Origin: Mesorhizobium sp. NZP2298
Lineage (GTDB): Bacteria > Pseudomonadota > Alphaproteobacteria > Rhizobiales > Rhizobiaceae
Length of the DNA: 64,000 nucleotides
Assembly: GCF_013170825.1 (NCBI RefSeq)
Contig: NZ_CP033365.1
Coordinates: forward strand, 62,001-126,000
Direction of reading: 5' to 3'
Both the position numbers and the translations under genes were made by a program. The notes beneath the pieces were generated by a model. That model saw nothing but the letters and a program-made list of their open reading frames with translations. It did not search any database and was not told the origin of the DNA. Below are positions 41,671-53,206 of this stretch, one piece after another (position 1 is the first letter of the stretch; each line of letters opens with the position of its first letter).

Positions 41671-43200
41671 ATGACAATCAACAGACGCGAATTGCTTGGA
41701 TACAGTGCCGCCGCACTTGGTGTGGCCGCCGTTGGCCTGCCGCGGATCGCCAAGGCGGCCGCCGGCGAACTGACCATCGCCTACAATGTCAACCTGCCCT
41801 CCTGGGATCCGACCACCGGACCCTCGGCCGTCAACCCGACGATCCAGGGCCTCTATCAATCGGTCTTCGACCAGTTCATCCCACAGAAGCCGGACCTGTC
41901 CTTCGCGCCGGGCCTGCTCACCGAATGGGGCTGGAACGACGACCGCACCAAGGTGACGATGACGGTGCGCGAAGGCGTGACCTGGCATGACGGCTCGCCG
42001 TTCACGCCCGAGGACGTGGTCTGGTCGCTGCAGCGGGCAGGCGACGAAAAGACCGGCAATCCGATCCAGTTCGTCTGGAAGAACGTCAACAACTTCAAGA
42101 TCGACGGCAACAAGATCACCGGCGACGTCGTGCAGTTCGACCCGGTCTATTTCAAGTGGATGTCGTTCCTGACCGGCTACATCCTGCCGAAGGCCTATTA
42201 CGAGAAGGTCGGCGCCGAAGGTTTCGAGAAGGCGCCGATCGGCACCGGCCCGTACATGGTCGAAAAGTTCGAACGCAACGCCTTCCTGCGGCTCAAGGCC
42301 AATGCGAACTATTGGGGCGGCAAGCCGGCCTTCGAGAATGTGACGATCAAGTTCGTCACCGACGCGGCGAGCCGCGTGGCCGAGATCGAGTCCGGCTCCT
42401 CGCAGGTGACGCTCGAAATCCCGTACGAGGAATATGACCGGCTGATCGCCAAGGACGGGCTGGCCGGCTCGTGCAAGAACGTATCCGACATCGGCATGAT
42501 CTTCTTCAACAACAAGGACGCCATGCTGGACAAGAATGTCCGGCAGGCGGCCGTGATGGCAGTGGACAAGGAGCTTCTGGTCAAGCGGCTGCTGCGCGGC
42601 TACGGCCAGCCGATCGCGACGCTGGAGACGCCGGAATACGCGGCCTTCGACCCATCGATCAAGGTCGAGCACAATCCGGAAAAGGCCAAGGAGTTGCTCG
42701 CCGCCTCCGGCTACTCGCCGGAGAAGCCGGCCAAGGTCACCATCCAGACGACCAAGGGCTTCAAGCCCAAGGACTACGAGATGGTGCAGGCGATCGTCGG
42801 CATGTGGCGCAAGGTCGGCATCGAGGCGACGATCGAGGTCTACGAGATTGCCAAGCACTATGAACTGCGCGCCGCGCACAAGCTGGCGCCGGCGGCCTTC
42901 TACAATTGGGGCAACGCCATCGGCGATCCGACCACCTCGACCGGTTTCGCCATGTTCGGGCCGTCGCCGCACTCGTCCTGGAAGACCGACGATCTCGACG
43001 CCAAGATCGGTCCGCTCTGGGGCGAGAAGGACGAGGCCAAGCGCATCGCCGGCTGGAAGGCGGTCGACAAATACATCGCCGAGCAGGCCTATGTGCTGCC
43101 GCTGCTGCAGTTCGCCCAGCCGATCGTGCATGCCAAGGGCGTCAACGTCGTGCAGCATATCTCGGGCGCGCTGCTGCCGGCGCTGATGACCCCGGCCTGA
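41671..43200 (+). CDS. ABC transporter substrate-binding protein, peptide/opine type (Tat-exported)
   Basis: This 509-residue SBP_bac_5 receptor has a twin-arginine signal peptide (INRRELLGYSAAALGVAAVG, ending at AKA). The EGVTWHDGSPFTPEDVVWSLQ segment is the family signature. Such receptors bind peptides, opines, nickel chelates or other small compounds. The catabolic context suggests an aromatic or amino-acid derivative. A hairpin terminator follows, probably giving excess receptor over permease. Confidence 0.92.
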   Translation: MTINRRELLGYSAAALGVAAVGLPRIAKAAAGELTIAYNVNLPSWDPTTGPSAVNPTIQGLYQSVFDQFIPQKPDLSFAPGLLTEWGWNDDRTKVTMTVREGVTWHDGSPFTPEDVVWSLQRAGDEKTGNPIQFVWKNVNNFKIDGNKITGDVVQFDPVYFKWMSFLTGYILPKAYYEKVGAEGFEKAPIGTGPYMVEKFERNAFLRLKANANYWGGKPAFENVTIKFVTDAASRVAEIESGSSQVTLEIPYEEYDRLIAKDGLAGSCKNVSDIGMIFFNNKDAMLDKNVRQAAVMAVDKELLVKRLLRGYGQPIATLETPEYAAFDPSIKVEHNPEKAKELLAASGYSPEKPAKVTIQTTKGFKPKDYEMVQAIVGMWRKVGIEATIEVYEIAKHYELRAAHKLAPAAFYNWGNAIGDPTTSTGFAMFGPSPHSSWKTDDLDAKIGPLWGEKDEAKRIAGWKAVDKYIAEQAYVLPLLQFAQPIVHAKGVNVVQHISGALLPALMTPA

Positions 43201-43218
43201 TATCGGCCTGGAATTGCC

Positions 43219-43250
43219 GCGCGCCGTCCATAGCGACGGCGCGCATTTTT
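43219..43250 (+). terminator. Intra-operon terminator/attenuator between receptor and permease genes
   Basis: A perfect 10-bp stem GCGCGCCGTC / GACGGCGCGC around CATAGC is followed by ATTTTT. It lies 19 bases after the receptor stop and 42 bases before the permease start, so it would end most transcripts after the receptor gene. Confidence 0.88.
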
Positions 43251-43291
43251 CTATCAGGCATACGAGCCCGTGGGCTCCTGCAAAGATTTAC

Positions 43292-44299
43292 ATGCTCCTG
43301 CAACGATTCCTGATCCGTCTCCTGACGATGCTGATCACGCTGTTCGGCGTGGCCATCGTCGTCTTCGTCGTGATCCGCGTCGCGCCCGGCGATCCGATCG
43401 CCATGATGCTGCCGCCCGGCGCGACGGATGCCGACATCGCCCGCCTGCGCGCGCTGTACGGGCTCGACAAGACCATCGTCCAGCAATTCTTCATCTGGCT
43501 GTCCGGCGTGGTGCGCGGCGATTTCGGCACCTCGATCTCGCTGCGGCAAGACGTGCTCGGCCTGGTCTTCAACCGGCTGCCGGCGACGTTGGAGCTCGCG
43601 ATCGTCGCGCTGGTCATGGCGGTGGCGCTCGGCGGCACGACGGCGATCCTCGGCGCGCGTGAGCGTGGCACGGCGGTCGAGGCCGGCATCGACATCGCCA
43701 GCGGTGCGGCACTCTCCATTCCCGATTTCCTGTGGGGCCTGGTGCTGATCCTTTTGTTCGGCGTTCTGGTGCCGATCTTCGACATTTCCGGCCGGGTCTC
43801 TCCACAGCTCGATTTGCCCTTCGTCACCCAGTTCTATTTCTTCGAGAGCCTGCTTCGGCTGCGCTTCGACCTGACCTGGGATCTGTTGAAGCACATGCTG
43901 ATGCCGGCCGTTGCGCTGGCGCTGCCGCTGGCTGCAATCATCGCGCAGTTGCTGAAACAGTCGCTGAAGGAAGTGCTCGACCTCGACTATGTCGTGCTGG
44001 CCCGGGTGAAAGGATTTTCGGAGACGCAGGTCATCTTGCGCGAAGCGCTGAAGAACGCCGCTTTGCCGACCCTGACCCTGGTCGGCGTGCAGTTCACATT
44101 CCTCATCGGCGGCACGGTCATCGTCGAGCGGCTGTTCTCCTACGAAGGCCTCGGCAACATGGCGATCGATGCCGTCATCAACCGCGACCTGCCGCTCATC
44201 CAGGGCATCGTGCTGGTCTTCGCGCTGCTGTTCGTGCTGATCAACCTCGCTGTCGACATGATGTATGCGCTGCTTAATCCGAGGCTGCGCCATGGCTAG
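43292..44299 (+). CDS. Peptide-type ABC transporter permease (DppB-like)
   Basis: This 335-residue inner-membrane protein has six predicted helices, the opening MLLQRFLIRLLTMLITLFGV and the EAA loop VKGFSETQVILREALKNAAL. It is the first permease of the importer that starts at 41671. ATG 43292 is used; the frame upstream crosses the terminator and is not coding. It overlaps the next permease by 8 bases. Confidence 0.92.
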   Translation: MLLQRFLIRLLTMLITLFGVAIVVFVVIRVAPGDPIAMMLPPGATDADIARLRALYGLDKTIVQQFFIWLSGVVRGDFGTSISLRQDVLGLVFNRLPATLELAIVALVMAVALGGTTAILGARERGTAVEAGIDIASGAALSIPDFLWGLVLILLFGVLVPIFDISGRVSPQLDLPFVTQFYFFESLLRLRFDLTWDLLKHMLMPAVALALPLAAIIAQLLKQSLKEVLDLDYVVLARVKGFSETQVILREALKNAALPTLTLVGVQFTFLIGGTVIVERLFSYEGLGNMAIDAVINRDLPLIQGIVLVFALLFVLINLAVDMMYALLNPRLRHG

Positions 44300-45134
44300 A
44301 GCCACAAGACGCGGACTGAGCCCCAGGCTGTGGCTCGCCGGCGGCTGGCTGCTGCTGGCGCTGCTGGCGGCGATCTTCGCGCCACTGGTCGCGCCGCAGG
44401 ATCCGCTGGCACAGGATCTGATGCTGGAGCGGCTGCCGCCTTTCTGGCTCGATGGCGCCGAGCCCGGCTATTGGCTGGGCACCGACAGTCTCGGCCGCGA
44501 TCTGTTGTCCAGGCTCATCTTCGGCGGCCGCATCGCCTTCATCGTCGCCTTTGCCGCGGCCATCGCCGCCTGCCTGGTCGGCTCGACACTCGGGCTGATC
44601 GCGGGCTATTTCGGCGGCTGGGCCGACCGCGTCATCTCGCGCATCGTCGATGTCTGGATGGCGTTTCCGCCAGTGCTGTTCGCTATCCTTTTGGTGGCCG
44701 TGCTGGGAACGGGCTTGAGCTCCGTCATCCTGGCCATTGCCATCATCGACTGGACGCGCTTTTGCCGGGTGATCCGCGCCGAGGCGATGGGCCAGTCGCG
44801 CATGGACTATGTCGAAAATGCCCGCATCGCCGGCTATGGCCGCATCGGCATCATGCTGCGCGAAGTACTGCCCAATGTGGTGCCGTCGATCGTGGCGCTG
44901 CTGTCGCTGGAGATGGGCATCGCCGTCATCGTCGAGGCGATCCTGTCCTTCGTCAATCTGTCGATCTCGACCGACGACCCGACCTGGGGCGGCCTCATCG
45001 CCGAGGGCCGGCTGTCGATCCACCAGGCGTGGTGGGTGCTGGTGTTTCCGCTGATCACGCTCATCCTCACCGTGCTGTCGTTCAGCCAGTTCGGCGAAGC
45101 GTTGAAGACGCGTTTCGATCCGGTGCTGCGATGA
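44292..45134 (+). CDS. Peptide-type ABC transporter permease (DppC-like)
   Basis: This 280-residue permease has the DppC hallmark LGTDSLGRDLLSRLIFGGR and EAA loop ENARIAGYGRIGIMLREVLP. It has six helices in the inner membrane and pairs with the preceding permease. The start is inside the upstream gene end, and its stop overlaps the ATP-binding gene (ATGA). Confidence 0.92.
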   Translation: MARATRRGLSPRLWLAGGWLLLALLAAIFAPLVAPQDPLAQDLMLERLPPFWLDGAEPGYWLGTDSLGRDLLSRLIFGGRIAFIVAFAAAIAACLVGSTLGLIAGYFGGWADRVISRIVDVWMAFPPVLFAILLVAVLGTGLSSVILAIAIIDWTRFCRVIRAEAMGQSRMDYVENARIAGYGRIGIMLREVLPNVVPSIVALLSLEMGIAVIVEAILSFVNLSISTDDPTWGGLIAEGRLSIHQAWWVLVFPLITLILTVLSFSQFGEALKTRFDPVLR

Positions 45135-46009
45135 ACGCCTGTCTCGACATCGCCAATCTCAGCGCCGTGCTGCCGAACGGCGCCCGCGTGCTGCGCTCGG
45201 TGTCCCTCTCGGTGCAGCCCGGCGAGGTCCGCGCCCTGGTCGGCGAGAGCGGCGCCGGCAAGACAATGATAGGCAAGGCGGTGCTTGGCGTGTTGCCATC
45301 AAGCGTGCGCATCGTCGAAGGCGACATGCTGCTTGAAGGCGAAGCCCTCGGCAAATTGCAGCCAAAGGCGCGGCGTACGCTGATCGGCGCGCGCACCGCA
45401 CTGATCCCTCAGGACCCGCTGACCGCGCTCAACCCGTCGCGTCGCATCGGGCCGCAGATGACCGACCGGCTGGTGCGCATTCTCGGCTGGAGCAGCGACA
45501 AGGCCGACACACGGATCCGGCACTTGCTTGACGAGGTGCAGATCCGCGACCCCGACCGCGTGCTGAAAAGCTATCCGCATGAGCTCTCCGGCGGCATGCG
45601 CCAGCGTGTGCTGATCGCCGCCGCCTTCGCCGCCGAGCCCCGGCTGATCGTCGCCGACGAACCGACCACGGCACTCGACGTCACTGTGCAGAAGCAGATC
45701 CTGCGGCTGATCGCTGCGTTGCAGCGCGAGCACGGCACCGCGATCCTGTTCGTCACCCACGATCTCGGCGTCGTCGCCAAGATCAGCCAGAAGGTCTCGG
45801 TTCTCTATGCCGGCAAAGTGGTGGAGGAGGCTGAGACGGCCGCTCTCTTCGCGACGCCGCGGCATCCCTATACGCGCGCGCTGATGGCGGCGACGCCGCG
45901 CTACACCGATCCATTCGCCTCGCTGAAACCAGTGGACGAAGCGGTGCTGGCAGGGCTTGCGGCGGAGATCGCGGCGGCGGACCAGGCGTGGAGGCCCAGC
46001 CATGGCTGA
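45131..46009 (+). CDS. Peptide-type ABC transporter ATP-binding protein (DppD-like)
   Basis: This 292-residue nucleotide-binding subunit has Walker A GESGAGKTM, signature LSGGMRQR, Walker [13 protein letters not shown] and H-loop VTHDLG. It has the C-terminal HPYTRALMAATPR region of oligopeptide importers. It overlaps both neighbours by a few bases, so translation is coupled. Confidence 0.94.
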   Translation: MNACLDIANLSAVLPNGARVLRSVSLSVQPGEVRALVGESGAGKTMIGKAVLGVLPSSVRIVEGDMLLEGEALGKLQPKARRTLIGARTALIPQDPLTALNPSRRIGPQMTDRLVRILGWSSDKADTRIRHLLDEVQIRDPDRVLKSYPHELSGGMRQRVLIAAAFAAEPRLIVADEPTTALDVTVQKQILRLIAALQREHGTAILFVTHDLGVVAKISQKVSVLYAGKVVEEAETAALFATPRHPYTRALMAATPRYTDPFASLKPVDEAVLAGLAAEIAAADQAWRPSHG

Positions 46010-46838
46010 ACCGCTGTTTTCCGTGCGCGGGCTGAAGGTCGCGCTGCCAGACATGACACGCAAGCCGCTGATCGGCCGCGCGCCCTTGGCCGAGATCTTG
46101 AAGGGCCTGGATTTCGACCTGCCCAGGGGTTCGGTGACCGGCATTGTCGGCGAATCCGGGTCCGGCAAGTCGACGCTCGGCCGCGCTTTGGTGCGGCTCT
46201 TGGAACCCAGCGCCGGCTCGATCAGCTTCGACGGCCGCGATATCACGCATCTGCCGGAAGCGGAGTTGCGGCCATTGCGCCGCGACCTGCAGATGATTTT
46301 CCAGGATCCGATGTCGTCGCTCAATCCGCGCCGCACCATCGCCAGCATCATTGCCGCGCCGCTCAAGCAGAACGGGCTTGGCGACAGGCTCAAGGAACGC
46401 GTCGCCGAGGCGCTGCAGCGCGTCGGGCTGCCGCAAAGCTTCGCCACCCGCTATCGCCACGAACTGTCGGGTGGCCAGCGCCAGCGGGTCGGCATCGCGC
46501 GCGCCCTGGCGCTGTCGCCGAAATTCGTGCTGGCCGACGAGATCGTCTCCGGCCTCGACGTGTCGACACAGGCGCAGATCCTCACCCTTCTGGAAAAGCT
46601 GGCGGCGGAGATGGGCCTGACCGTCGCCTTCATCAGCCACGATTTGTCCGTCATCCGGCGGCTGTGCCGGCAAGTGATCGTCATGCGCGAAGGCGTGATC
46701 GTCGAAGCCAGCGCCACCGACGCTTTGTTCGACAGCCCTGGAAAGGCCTACACGCGCGATCTCATCGCAGCCATTCCGCTGCCCGAGATCGATGCCGGCT
46801 GGCTGGACATCCCTTCAGCCGGCAAGGCGCCGCCATGA
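46002..46838 (+). CDS. Peptide-type ABC transporter ATP-binding protein (DppF-like)
   Basis: This 278-residue second ATPase has Walker [10 protein letters not shown], signature LSGGQRQR, Walker B VLADEIVSGLD and H-loop ISHDLS. The Walker B region reads DEIVSGLD rather than DEPTSALD, a tolerated variant that keeps the catalytic Glu. It completes the importer 41671-46838. An exported VOC protein follows. Confidence 0.93.
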   Translation: MAEPLFSVRGLKVALPDMTRKPLIGRAPLAEILKGLDFDLPRGSVTGIVGESGSGKSTLGRALVRLLEPSAGSISFDGRDITHLPEAELRPLRRDLQMIFQDPMSSLNPRRTIASIIAAPLKQNGLGDRLKERVAEALQRVGLPQSFATRYRHELSGGQRQRVGIARALALSPKFVLADEIVSGLDVSTQAQILTLLEKLAAEMGLTVAFISHDLSVIRRLCRQVIVMREGVIVEASATDALFDSPGKAYTRDLIAAIPLPEIDAGWLDIPSAGKAPP

Positions 46839-46916
46839 TTGCATACGCACGCCGAAAAGCGGGCCTCGGACGTGCGACCGGCAAACAACCAGGTCCCGCC
46901 AATGGAGAGGACTGAC

Positions 46917-47516
46917 ATGAAGACGATACTTCGAAACGCAACGCTCGCCGCCGCTGTCCTTGGCAGCGCCGGCATGGCCTCGGCGGATTCGATCCCCGGC
47001 ATGCGCGGCCACGATCACACCGGCATCACCGTTCCCGACATGAAGCAGGCGGTCGACTTCTTCACCGAAGTGGTCGGCTGCAAGAAGGCGATGTCCTTCG
47101 GCCCATTCGCCGACGACAAGGGCACCTTCATGCAGGATCTTCTGGGCGTCGATCCCAAGGCTGTCATCGAACAGGTCACCATGGTTCGTTGCGGCTATGG
47201 ATCGAACATCGAGCTGTTCAAATACACCGCGCCCGACCAGAAGAACCTGACGCCGAAGAACAGCGACATTGGCGGTTTTCACATCGCCTTCTATGTCGAT
47301 GATGTCGCCGCGGCGAAAGCCTATCTCGACGGCAAGGGCGTCAAGACGCGCATGGGGCCCTTGCCGGTGAAGGAAGGCCCTGCCGCCGGCCAGACCATTC
47401 TCTATTTCCAGGCTCCCTGGGGACTGCAACTGGAAGCGATCAGCTATCCCGACGGCATGGCCTATGAGAAGGGTGCCGAGACAGTGCTGTGGAGCCCGAA
47501 GAACCCGGACAAGTGA
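46917..47516 (+). CDS. VOC (glyoxalase-fold) family protein with signal peptide
   Basis: This 199-residue protein has an N-terminal signal peptide (MKTILRNATLAAAVLGSAGM, cut near ASA-DS) followed by a vicinal-oxygen-chelate domain (GHDHTGITVPDMKQAVDFFT, GGFHIAFYVDD, GLQLEAISYPDG) with His and Glu metal-ligand candidates. Exported VOC proteins are uncommon. A role in periplasmic ring-cleavage, detoxification or ligand binding for the importer is possible but unproven. GGAGAGG precedes ATG 46917. Confidence 0.85.
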   Translation: MKTILRNATLAAAVLGSAGMASADSIPGMRGHDHTGITVPDMKQAVDFFTEVVGCKKAMSFGPFADDKGTFMQDLLGVDPKAVIEQVTMVRCGYGSNIELFKYTAPDQKNLTPKNSDIGGFHIAFYVDDVAAAKAYLDGKGVKTRMGPLPVKEGPAAGQTILYFQAPWGLQLEAISYPDGMAYEKGAETVLWSPKNPDK

Positions 47517-47523
47517 CCACCCG

Positions 47524-47556
47524 GCGCGCGCTTGCGGTTCGACACGCAAGCGCGCC
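47524..47556 (+). terminator. GC-rich hairpin after VOC gene
   Basis: GGCGCGCGCTTGCG and CGCAAGCGCGCC form a strong stem-loop 8 bases after the VOC stop. No T run follows, so it is a weak or factor-assisted terminator that separates the importer unit from the 2-aminobenzoyl-CoA operon. Confidence 0.5.
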
Positions 47557-47589
47557 GCCCAATACCCGCACAATGATTTCGATATAGAA

Positions 47590-47603
47590 CTTTAAGCTTG
47601 AAA
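47590..47603. promoter_or_regulatory. Putative MarR-type operator, site B
   Basis: CTTTAAGCTTGAAA lies 58 bases before ATG 47661, in the promoter region of the 2-aminobenzoyl-CoA operon. It shares the AAGC centre and flanking TTT/AAA with sites A, C and D. The operon encodes its own MarR protein. Confidence 0.65.
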
Positions 47604-47660
47604 TATCTTGCCGCCGGCGCGATACTTGAAGACACAGCAAGCGAAGAGGAGATCGCACAC

Positions 47661-49955
47661 ATGAAGGTTGCGGTTCTCGGCGGCGGACCAGCCGGCCTCT
47701 ACTTTGCCATTTCGATGAAGCTCCGGGACGCCGCCCACGATGTGACGGTGTTCGAGCGCAACCGCGCCGACGACACATTCGGCTGGGGCGTGGTGCTGTC
47801 GGCCGAAACGCTTGAGAATCTCGCGAAGAACGATCCAGTCAGCGCCGTCTGGATCAAGAAGCATTTTGCCTATTGGGACGACATTGCCGTCATTCATGAC
47901 GGCGTGCGCACGGTCTCGTCAGGCCACGGCTTCTGCGGCATCGGCCGCAAGCGGCTGTTGATCCTGCTGCAGCGCCGCGCCCGCGAACTCGGCGTCAAGC
48001 TGATGTTCGAGACCGATATCGCCGATCCCCGCCCCTATATGGAGACGCATGATCTGGTCGTCGCCGCCGACGGGCTGAACTCCAGGGCGCGCAACACCTT
48101 CGTCGACGTCTTCAAACCCGATATCGACACCCGCAAATGCAAGTTCGTCTGGCTCGGCACCCACCAGAAATTCGACGACGCCTTCACCTTCATCTTCGAG
48201 AAGACCGAGCATGGCTGGGTGTGGGCGCACGCCTACCAGTTCGACAGCGACACCGCGACCTTCATCGTCGAGTGCAGCGAACAGACCTGGGCTGCCTTCG
48301 GCTTCGGCGCGATGACGCAGCAGGAATCCATCGCGGTGTGCGAACGCATCTTCGCCAAGCATCTCGGTGGCCATGCGCTTATGACCAATGCCAACCATAT
48401 CAGGGGTTCGGCCTGGATCAATTTCCCGCGCGTGCTTTGCGAGCGCTGGTCGTATAAGAACCTGGCACTGATGGGCGATGCCGCCGCATCGGCGCATTTC
48501 TCGATCGGCTCAGGCACCAAGCTGGCGCTGGAAAGTGCCGTGGCGCTGGCCGACTATGTCGAAACCGAGCCGGATCTCGACGCGGCGTTCCGTAAATATG
48601 AGGACGCCCGCCGCACCGAGGTGCTGAAGCTGCAATCGGCGGCGCGTAATTCGCTCGAATGGTTCGAGGAGGTCGAGCGCTATCTCGGCCTCGACCCGGT
48701 GCAGTTCAACTATTCGCTGCTGACCCGCTCGCAGCGCATCAGCCACGAGAATTTGCGGCTGCGCGATGCCGAATGGCTGGGCGGCGCCGAGGAATGGTTC
48801 CAGCGCCAGGCGGGTGCCGGCGGCAACAGGCTGCGCCGGGCGCCGATGTTCGCGCCCTTCAAGCTGCGCGACCTCAGGCTCAACAACCGCGTCGTCGTCT
48901 CGCCGATGGCGCAGTACAAGGCCGTCGACGGCTGCCCGACCGACTGGCATTTCACCCATTATGCCGAGCGCGCCAAGGGCGGCGCCGGCCTCGTCTATAT
49001 CGAGATGACCTGCGTCAGCCCGCAAGGGCGCATCACACCCGGATGCCCCGGCTTCTACGCGCCTGAGCACGAGGTGGCGTGGAAGCGGCTGGTCGACTTT
49101 GTCCATACCGAGACCGAGGCGAAGATCTGCGCTCAGATCGGCCATTCCGGTGCCAAGGGTTCGACCCGGCTGGGTTGGGAAGGCACCGACGTGCCGCTGG
49201 CCTCGGGCAACTGGCCGATCATGGCCGCATCGGCCGTCGCATGGTCGCCCGAAAACCAGGTCCCGAAGGCGATGGACCGAGCCGACATGGATCTGGTGCG
49301 CGACCAGTTCGTGGCTTCTGCCGAGATGGCTGATCGCTGCGGCTTCGATATGCTGGAGATCCACGCCGCGCACGGCTATCTCCTGTCGTCCTTCATCACG
49401 CCGGTCACCAACCGGCGCACGGACGCCTATGGCGGTTCGCTTGAGAACCGCATGCGCTATCCCCTTGAAATCTTCCACGCGGTGCGCGCCGCCTGGCCGG
49501 CACAAAAGCCGATCTCGATGCGCATCTCGGCCAATGACTGGGTCGGCATCGAAGGCGTGACACCGGCCGATGCGGTCGAGATCGCGCGGCTGCTGCATGA
49601 AGCTGGCGTCGACATATGCGACGTCTCGGCCGGCCAGACTTCGGCACTGGCAAAGCCGGTCTACGGCCGCATGTTCCAGACGCCTTTTTCCGACCGCATC
49701 CGCAACGAGGTCGGCATGGCGACGATGGCGGTCGGCAACATCTACGAGCCGGACCATGTCAATTCGATCCTGATGGCCGGCCGCGCCGACCTGGTGGCGC
49801 TGGCACGGCCGCATCTTGCCGACCCCTACTGGACGCTGCATGCGGCAGTGACGCTTGGTGACCGCGCCGTCAAATGGCCCGATCCCTACCTGCCCGGGCG
49901 CGACCAGCTCTATCGTCTGGCGGAGCGCGATGCGGCAGCGGGGCTGAAAGTATGA
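47661..49955 (+). CDS. Bifunctional 2-aminobenzoyl-CoA (anthraniloyl-CoA) or salicylyl-CoA monooxygenase/reductase
   Basis: This 764-residue fusion has an N-terminal FAD aromatic hydroxylase domain ([37 protein letters not shown]) and, from about residue 394, an Old Yellow Enzyme-type FMN domain ([27 protein letters not shown]). This matches the 2-aminobenzoyl-CoA monooxygenase/reductase described from Azoarcus evansii, which hydroxylates and reduces the ring of the CoA thioester. Databases often label it salicylyl-CoA 5-hydroxylase. ATG 47661 follows GAGGAG. Confidence 0.88.
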   Translation: MKVAVLGGGPAGLYFAISMKLRDAAHDVTVFERNRADDTFGWGVVLSAETLENLAKNDPVSAVWIKKHFAYWDDIAVIHDGVRTVSSGHGFCGIGRKRLLILLQRRARELGVKLMFETDIADPRPYMETHDLVVAADGLNSRARNTFVDVFKPDIDTRKCKFVWLGTHQKFDDAFTFIFEKTEHGWVWAHAYQFDSDTATFIVECSEQTWAAFGFGAMTQQESIAVCERIFAKHLGGHALMTNANHIRGSAWINFPRVLCERWSYKNLALMGDAAASAHFSIGSGTKLALESAVALADYVETEPDLDAAFRKYEDARRTEVLKLQSAARNSLEWFEEVERYLGLDPVQFNYSLLTRSQRISHENLRLRDAEWLGGAEEWFQRQAGAGGNRLRRAPMFAPFKLRDLRLNNRVVVSPMAQYKAVDGCPTDWHFTHYAERAKGGAGLVYIEMTCVSPQGRITPGCPGFYAPEHEVAWKRLVDFVHTETEAKICAQIGHSGAKGSTRLGWEGTDVPLASGNWPIMAASAVAWSPENQVPKAMDRADMDLVRDQFVASAEMADRCGFDMLEIHAAHGYLLSSFITPVTNRRTDAYGGSLENRMRYPLEIFHAVRAAWPAQKPISMRISANDWVGIEGVTPADAVEIARLLHEAGVDICDVSAGQTSALAKPVYGRMFQTPFSDRIRNEVGMATMAVGNIYEPDHVNSILMAGRADLVALARPHLADPYWTLHAAVTLGDRAVKWPDPYLPGRDQLYRLAERDAAAGLKV

Positions 49956-50725
49956 CGGCCGCAACAGCGATCTCCGGCAAGCATGCGCTGGTCACCGGCG
50001 GCGGCTCCGGCGTCGGCCGGGCCATCGCGCTGGCACTGGCTGGCGCTGGCATCAATGTGACCATCTGCGGCCGCCGTGAAGCAGAACTCGCAAAAGTTGC
50101 CGGCGAAAGCGAAGGCATTTTCGGCATCGCTGCCGATGTCACCAGCGAGGCATCCATGGCCTCGCTCTACGAGACGGCGCAAGCCGCGCGCGGGGCCTTC
50201 GACATCGTCGTCGCCAATGCCGGCATGGCCGGCAGCATGCCGGCGCACAAGACCGCGCTGGCCGACTGGCAGAAGACGCTCGACGTCAACCTGACCGGCG
50301 CCTTCCTGACTGTGAAGCCAGCGCTGGCCGGGATGGCCGCGCGCAAGGCAGGCCGCATCGTGTTTATCGCTTCGACGGCGGGATTGAAGGGCTACGCCTA
50401 TGTCGCGCCTTACGTCGCGGCCAAGCATGGCGTCGTCGGCCTGATGCGGGCGCTTGCCGCCGAGACGGCGAAATCCGGCGTCACCGTCAACGCCGTGTGC
50501 CCGGGCTTCGTCGAGACCGACATGCTGGAGGAGTCCATCCAACGCATCGTCGAAAAGACCGGTCGCTCGGCCGGTGAGGCGCGGGCAAGCTTAGCCTCGA
50601 CCAATCCGCAAGGCCGCTTCATCCAGCCGCAAGAGATCGCCGCCGCCGTGCTGTGGCTGTGCGGCGACGCGGCGGCATCGATCACCGGACAGGCAATTTC
50701 GATCTCAGGAGGCGAGACATGGTAG
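49952..50725 (+). CDS. SDR family oxidoreductase (3-hydroxyacyl-CoA dehydrogenase-like)
   Basis: This 257-residue short-chain dehydrogenase has the cofactor motif [11 protein letters not shown] in VVANAGMAG and the catalytic S-x-Y-xxx-K (Ser in IASTAG, then YVAAK). In this operon it most likely acts on a hydroxyacyl-CoA intermediate of a beta-oxidation-like route. The start overlaps the preceding stop (ATGA) and the end overlaps the MarR gene. Confidence 0.9.
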   Translation: MTAATAISGKHALVTGGGSGVGRAIALALAGAGINVTICGRREAELAKVAGESEGIFGIAADVTSEASMASLYETAQAARGAFDIVVANAGMAGSMPAHKTALADWQKTLDVNLTGAFLTVKPALAGMAARKAGRIVFIASTAGLKGYAYVAPYVAAKHGVVGLMRALAAETAKSGVTVNAVCPGFVETDMLEESIQRIVEKTGRSAGEARASLASTNPQGRFIQPQEIAAAVLWLCGDAAASITGQAISISGGETW

Positions 50726-51189
50726 CCGGCCCGCTGCCCGCACCGTCGGGACCCGGCAAGGACAGGCTGCGCCTGTGGATCAGGCTGCTGCGTGCCTCGC
50801 GCACGATCGAGGCCGAACTGCGGGAGCGCCTGAAGAAAGAATTCGATACGACCTTGCCGCGCTTCGATGTGATGGCAGCACTCTACCGCGCCCCCGAAGG
50901 CATGCTGATGAGCGACCTGTCGCGCTTCCTGCTGGTCTCCAACGGCAATGTCACCGGCATTGTCGATCGGCTGGTTTCGGAAGGGCTGGTCGCCCGCGCC
51001 CGCCGCAATGGCGACCGCCGCACCTCCATGGTGCGGCTGACGGAGGAAGGCACCAAATCCTTCGCCACCATCGCCGCGGCGCATGAGGGCTGGATCGGTG
51101 AATTGCTGGGCAAGGTCAGCGAGGAAGATGCGCGCCGGCTGACCGGCATGCTGACCTCGTTCCGCAGCAACTGGGAGGGACGCGAATGA
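50719..51189 (+). CDS. MarR family transcriptional regulator
   Basis: This 156-residue winged-helix regulator has recognition helix [20 protein letters not shown] and wing [19 protein letters not shown]. Being inside the CoA-thioester operon, it is likely an aryl-CoA-responsive repressor that binds the CTTTAAGCTTGAAA site upstream. AGGAGGCG precedes the ATG. It is a diverged paralogue of the MarR at 36960. Confidence 0.92.
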   Translation: MVAGPLPAPSGPGKDRLRLWIRLLRASRTIEAELRERLKKEFDTTLPRFDVMAALYRAPEGMLMSDLSRFLLVSNGNVTGIVDRLVSEGLVARARRNGDRRTSMVRLTEEGTKSFATIAAAHEGWIGELLGKVSEEDARRLTGMLTSFRSNWEGRE

Positions 51190-51997
51190 CCGGGATGGCC
51201 GGCCTCAAGCCGAAGCATTTCCTGTGGGAGGTCGAGGGCAGGATCGCGAAGGTCCGGCTCGACCGGCCGGAGCGCAAGAACCCGCTGACCTTCGACAGCT
51301 ATGCCGAGTTACGCGATACGTTCCGCGACCTTGTCTATGCCGACGATATCGACGCCGTGGTGTTCCTCTCCAATGGCGGCAATTTCTGCTCCGGCGGCGA
51401 TGTCCACGACATTATCGGCCCGCTGGTCAAGATGGACATGAAGCAGCTCCTCGCCTTCACCCGCATGACCGGCGATTTCGTCAAGGCGATGCTGAATTGC
51501 GGCAAGCCGATCATCGCGGCTGTCGACGGTGTGGCGGTCGGCGCCGGCGCCATCATCGCCATGAGTTCCGATATCCGCATCGCCACGCCGGAAGCCAAGA
51601 CCGCCTTCCTGTTCACCCGCGTCGGCCTCGCCGGCTGCGACATGGGCGCCTGCGCGATCCTGCCGCGCATCATCGGCCAGGGCCGTGCCGCCGAACTGCT
51701 CTACACCGGCCGCACCATGACGGCGGCCGAGGGCGAGCGCTGGGGCTTCTACAACAGGCTGGTCGATGCCGCATCGCTCGAGGCCGACGCGCTCGACATG
51801 GCAGCGCGCATCGTCTCCGGTCCGACCTTCGCCCATGGCATCACCAAGACGCAACTCAACCAGGAATGGTCGATGGGCCTCGATCAGGCGATCGAGGCGG
51901 AAGCACAGGCGCAAGCGATCTGCATGCAGACACGCGACTTCGAACGTGCCTACAAGGCGTTCGTGGCCAAGGAAAAGCCGGTGTTCGAGGGCAATTG

Positions 51998-51998
<1 letters not shown>
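51186..51998 (+). CDS. Enoyl-CoA hydratase/isomerase family protein
   Basis: This 270-residue crotonase-fold protein has the oxyanion-hole motif [13 protein letters not shown] and the second conserved segment [20 protein letters not shown]. It probably hydrates a ring-derived or ring-opened enoyl-CoA in the aminobenzoyl-CoA route. The ATG overlaps the MarR stop, and its TGA overlaps the acyl-CoA dehydrogenase start. Confidence 0.9.
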
Positions 51999-53146
<1,148 letters not shown>

Positions 53147-53206
53147 CAGCGACATTGACGGCATTCGATTTTGACACTTGGTTTTTGGAATACGGGGAGG
53201 CTTGAA

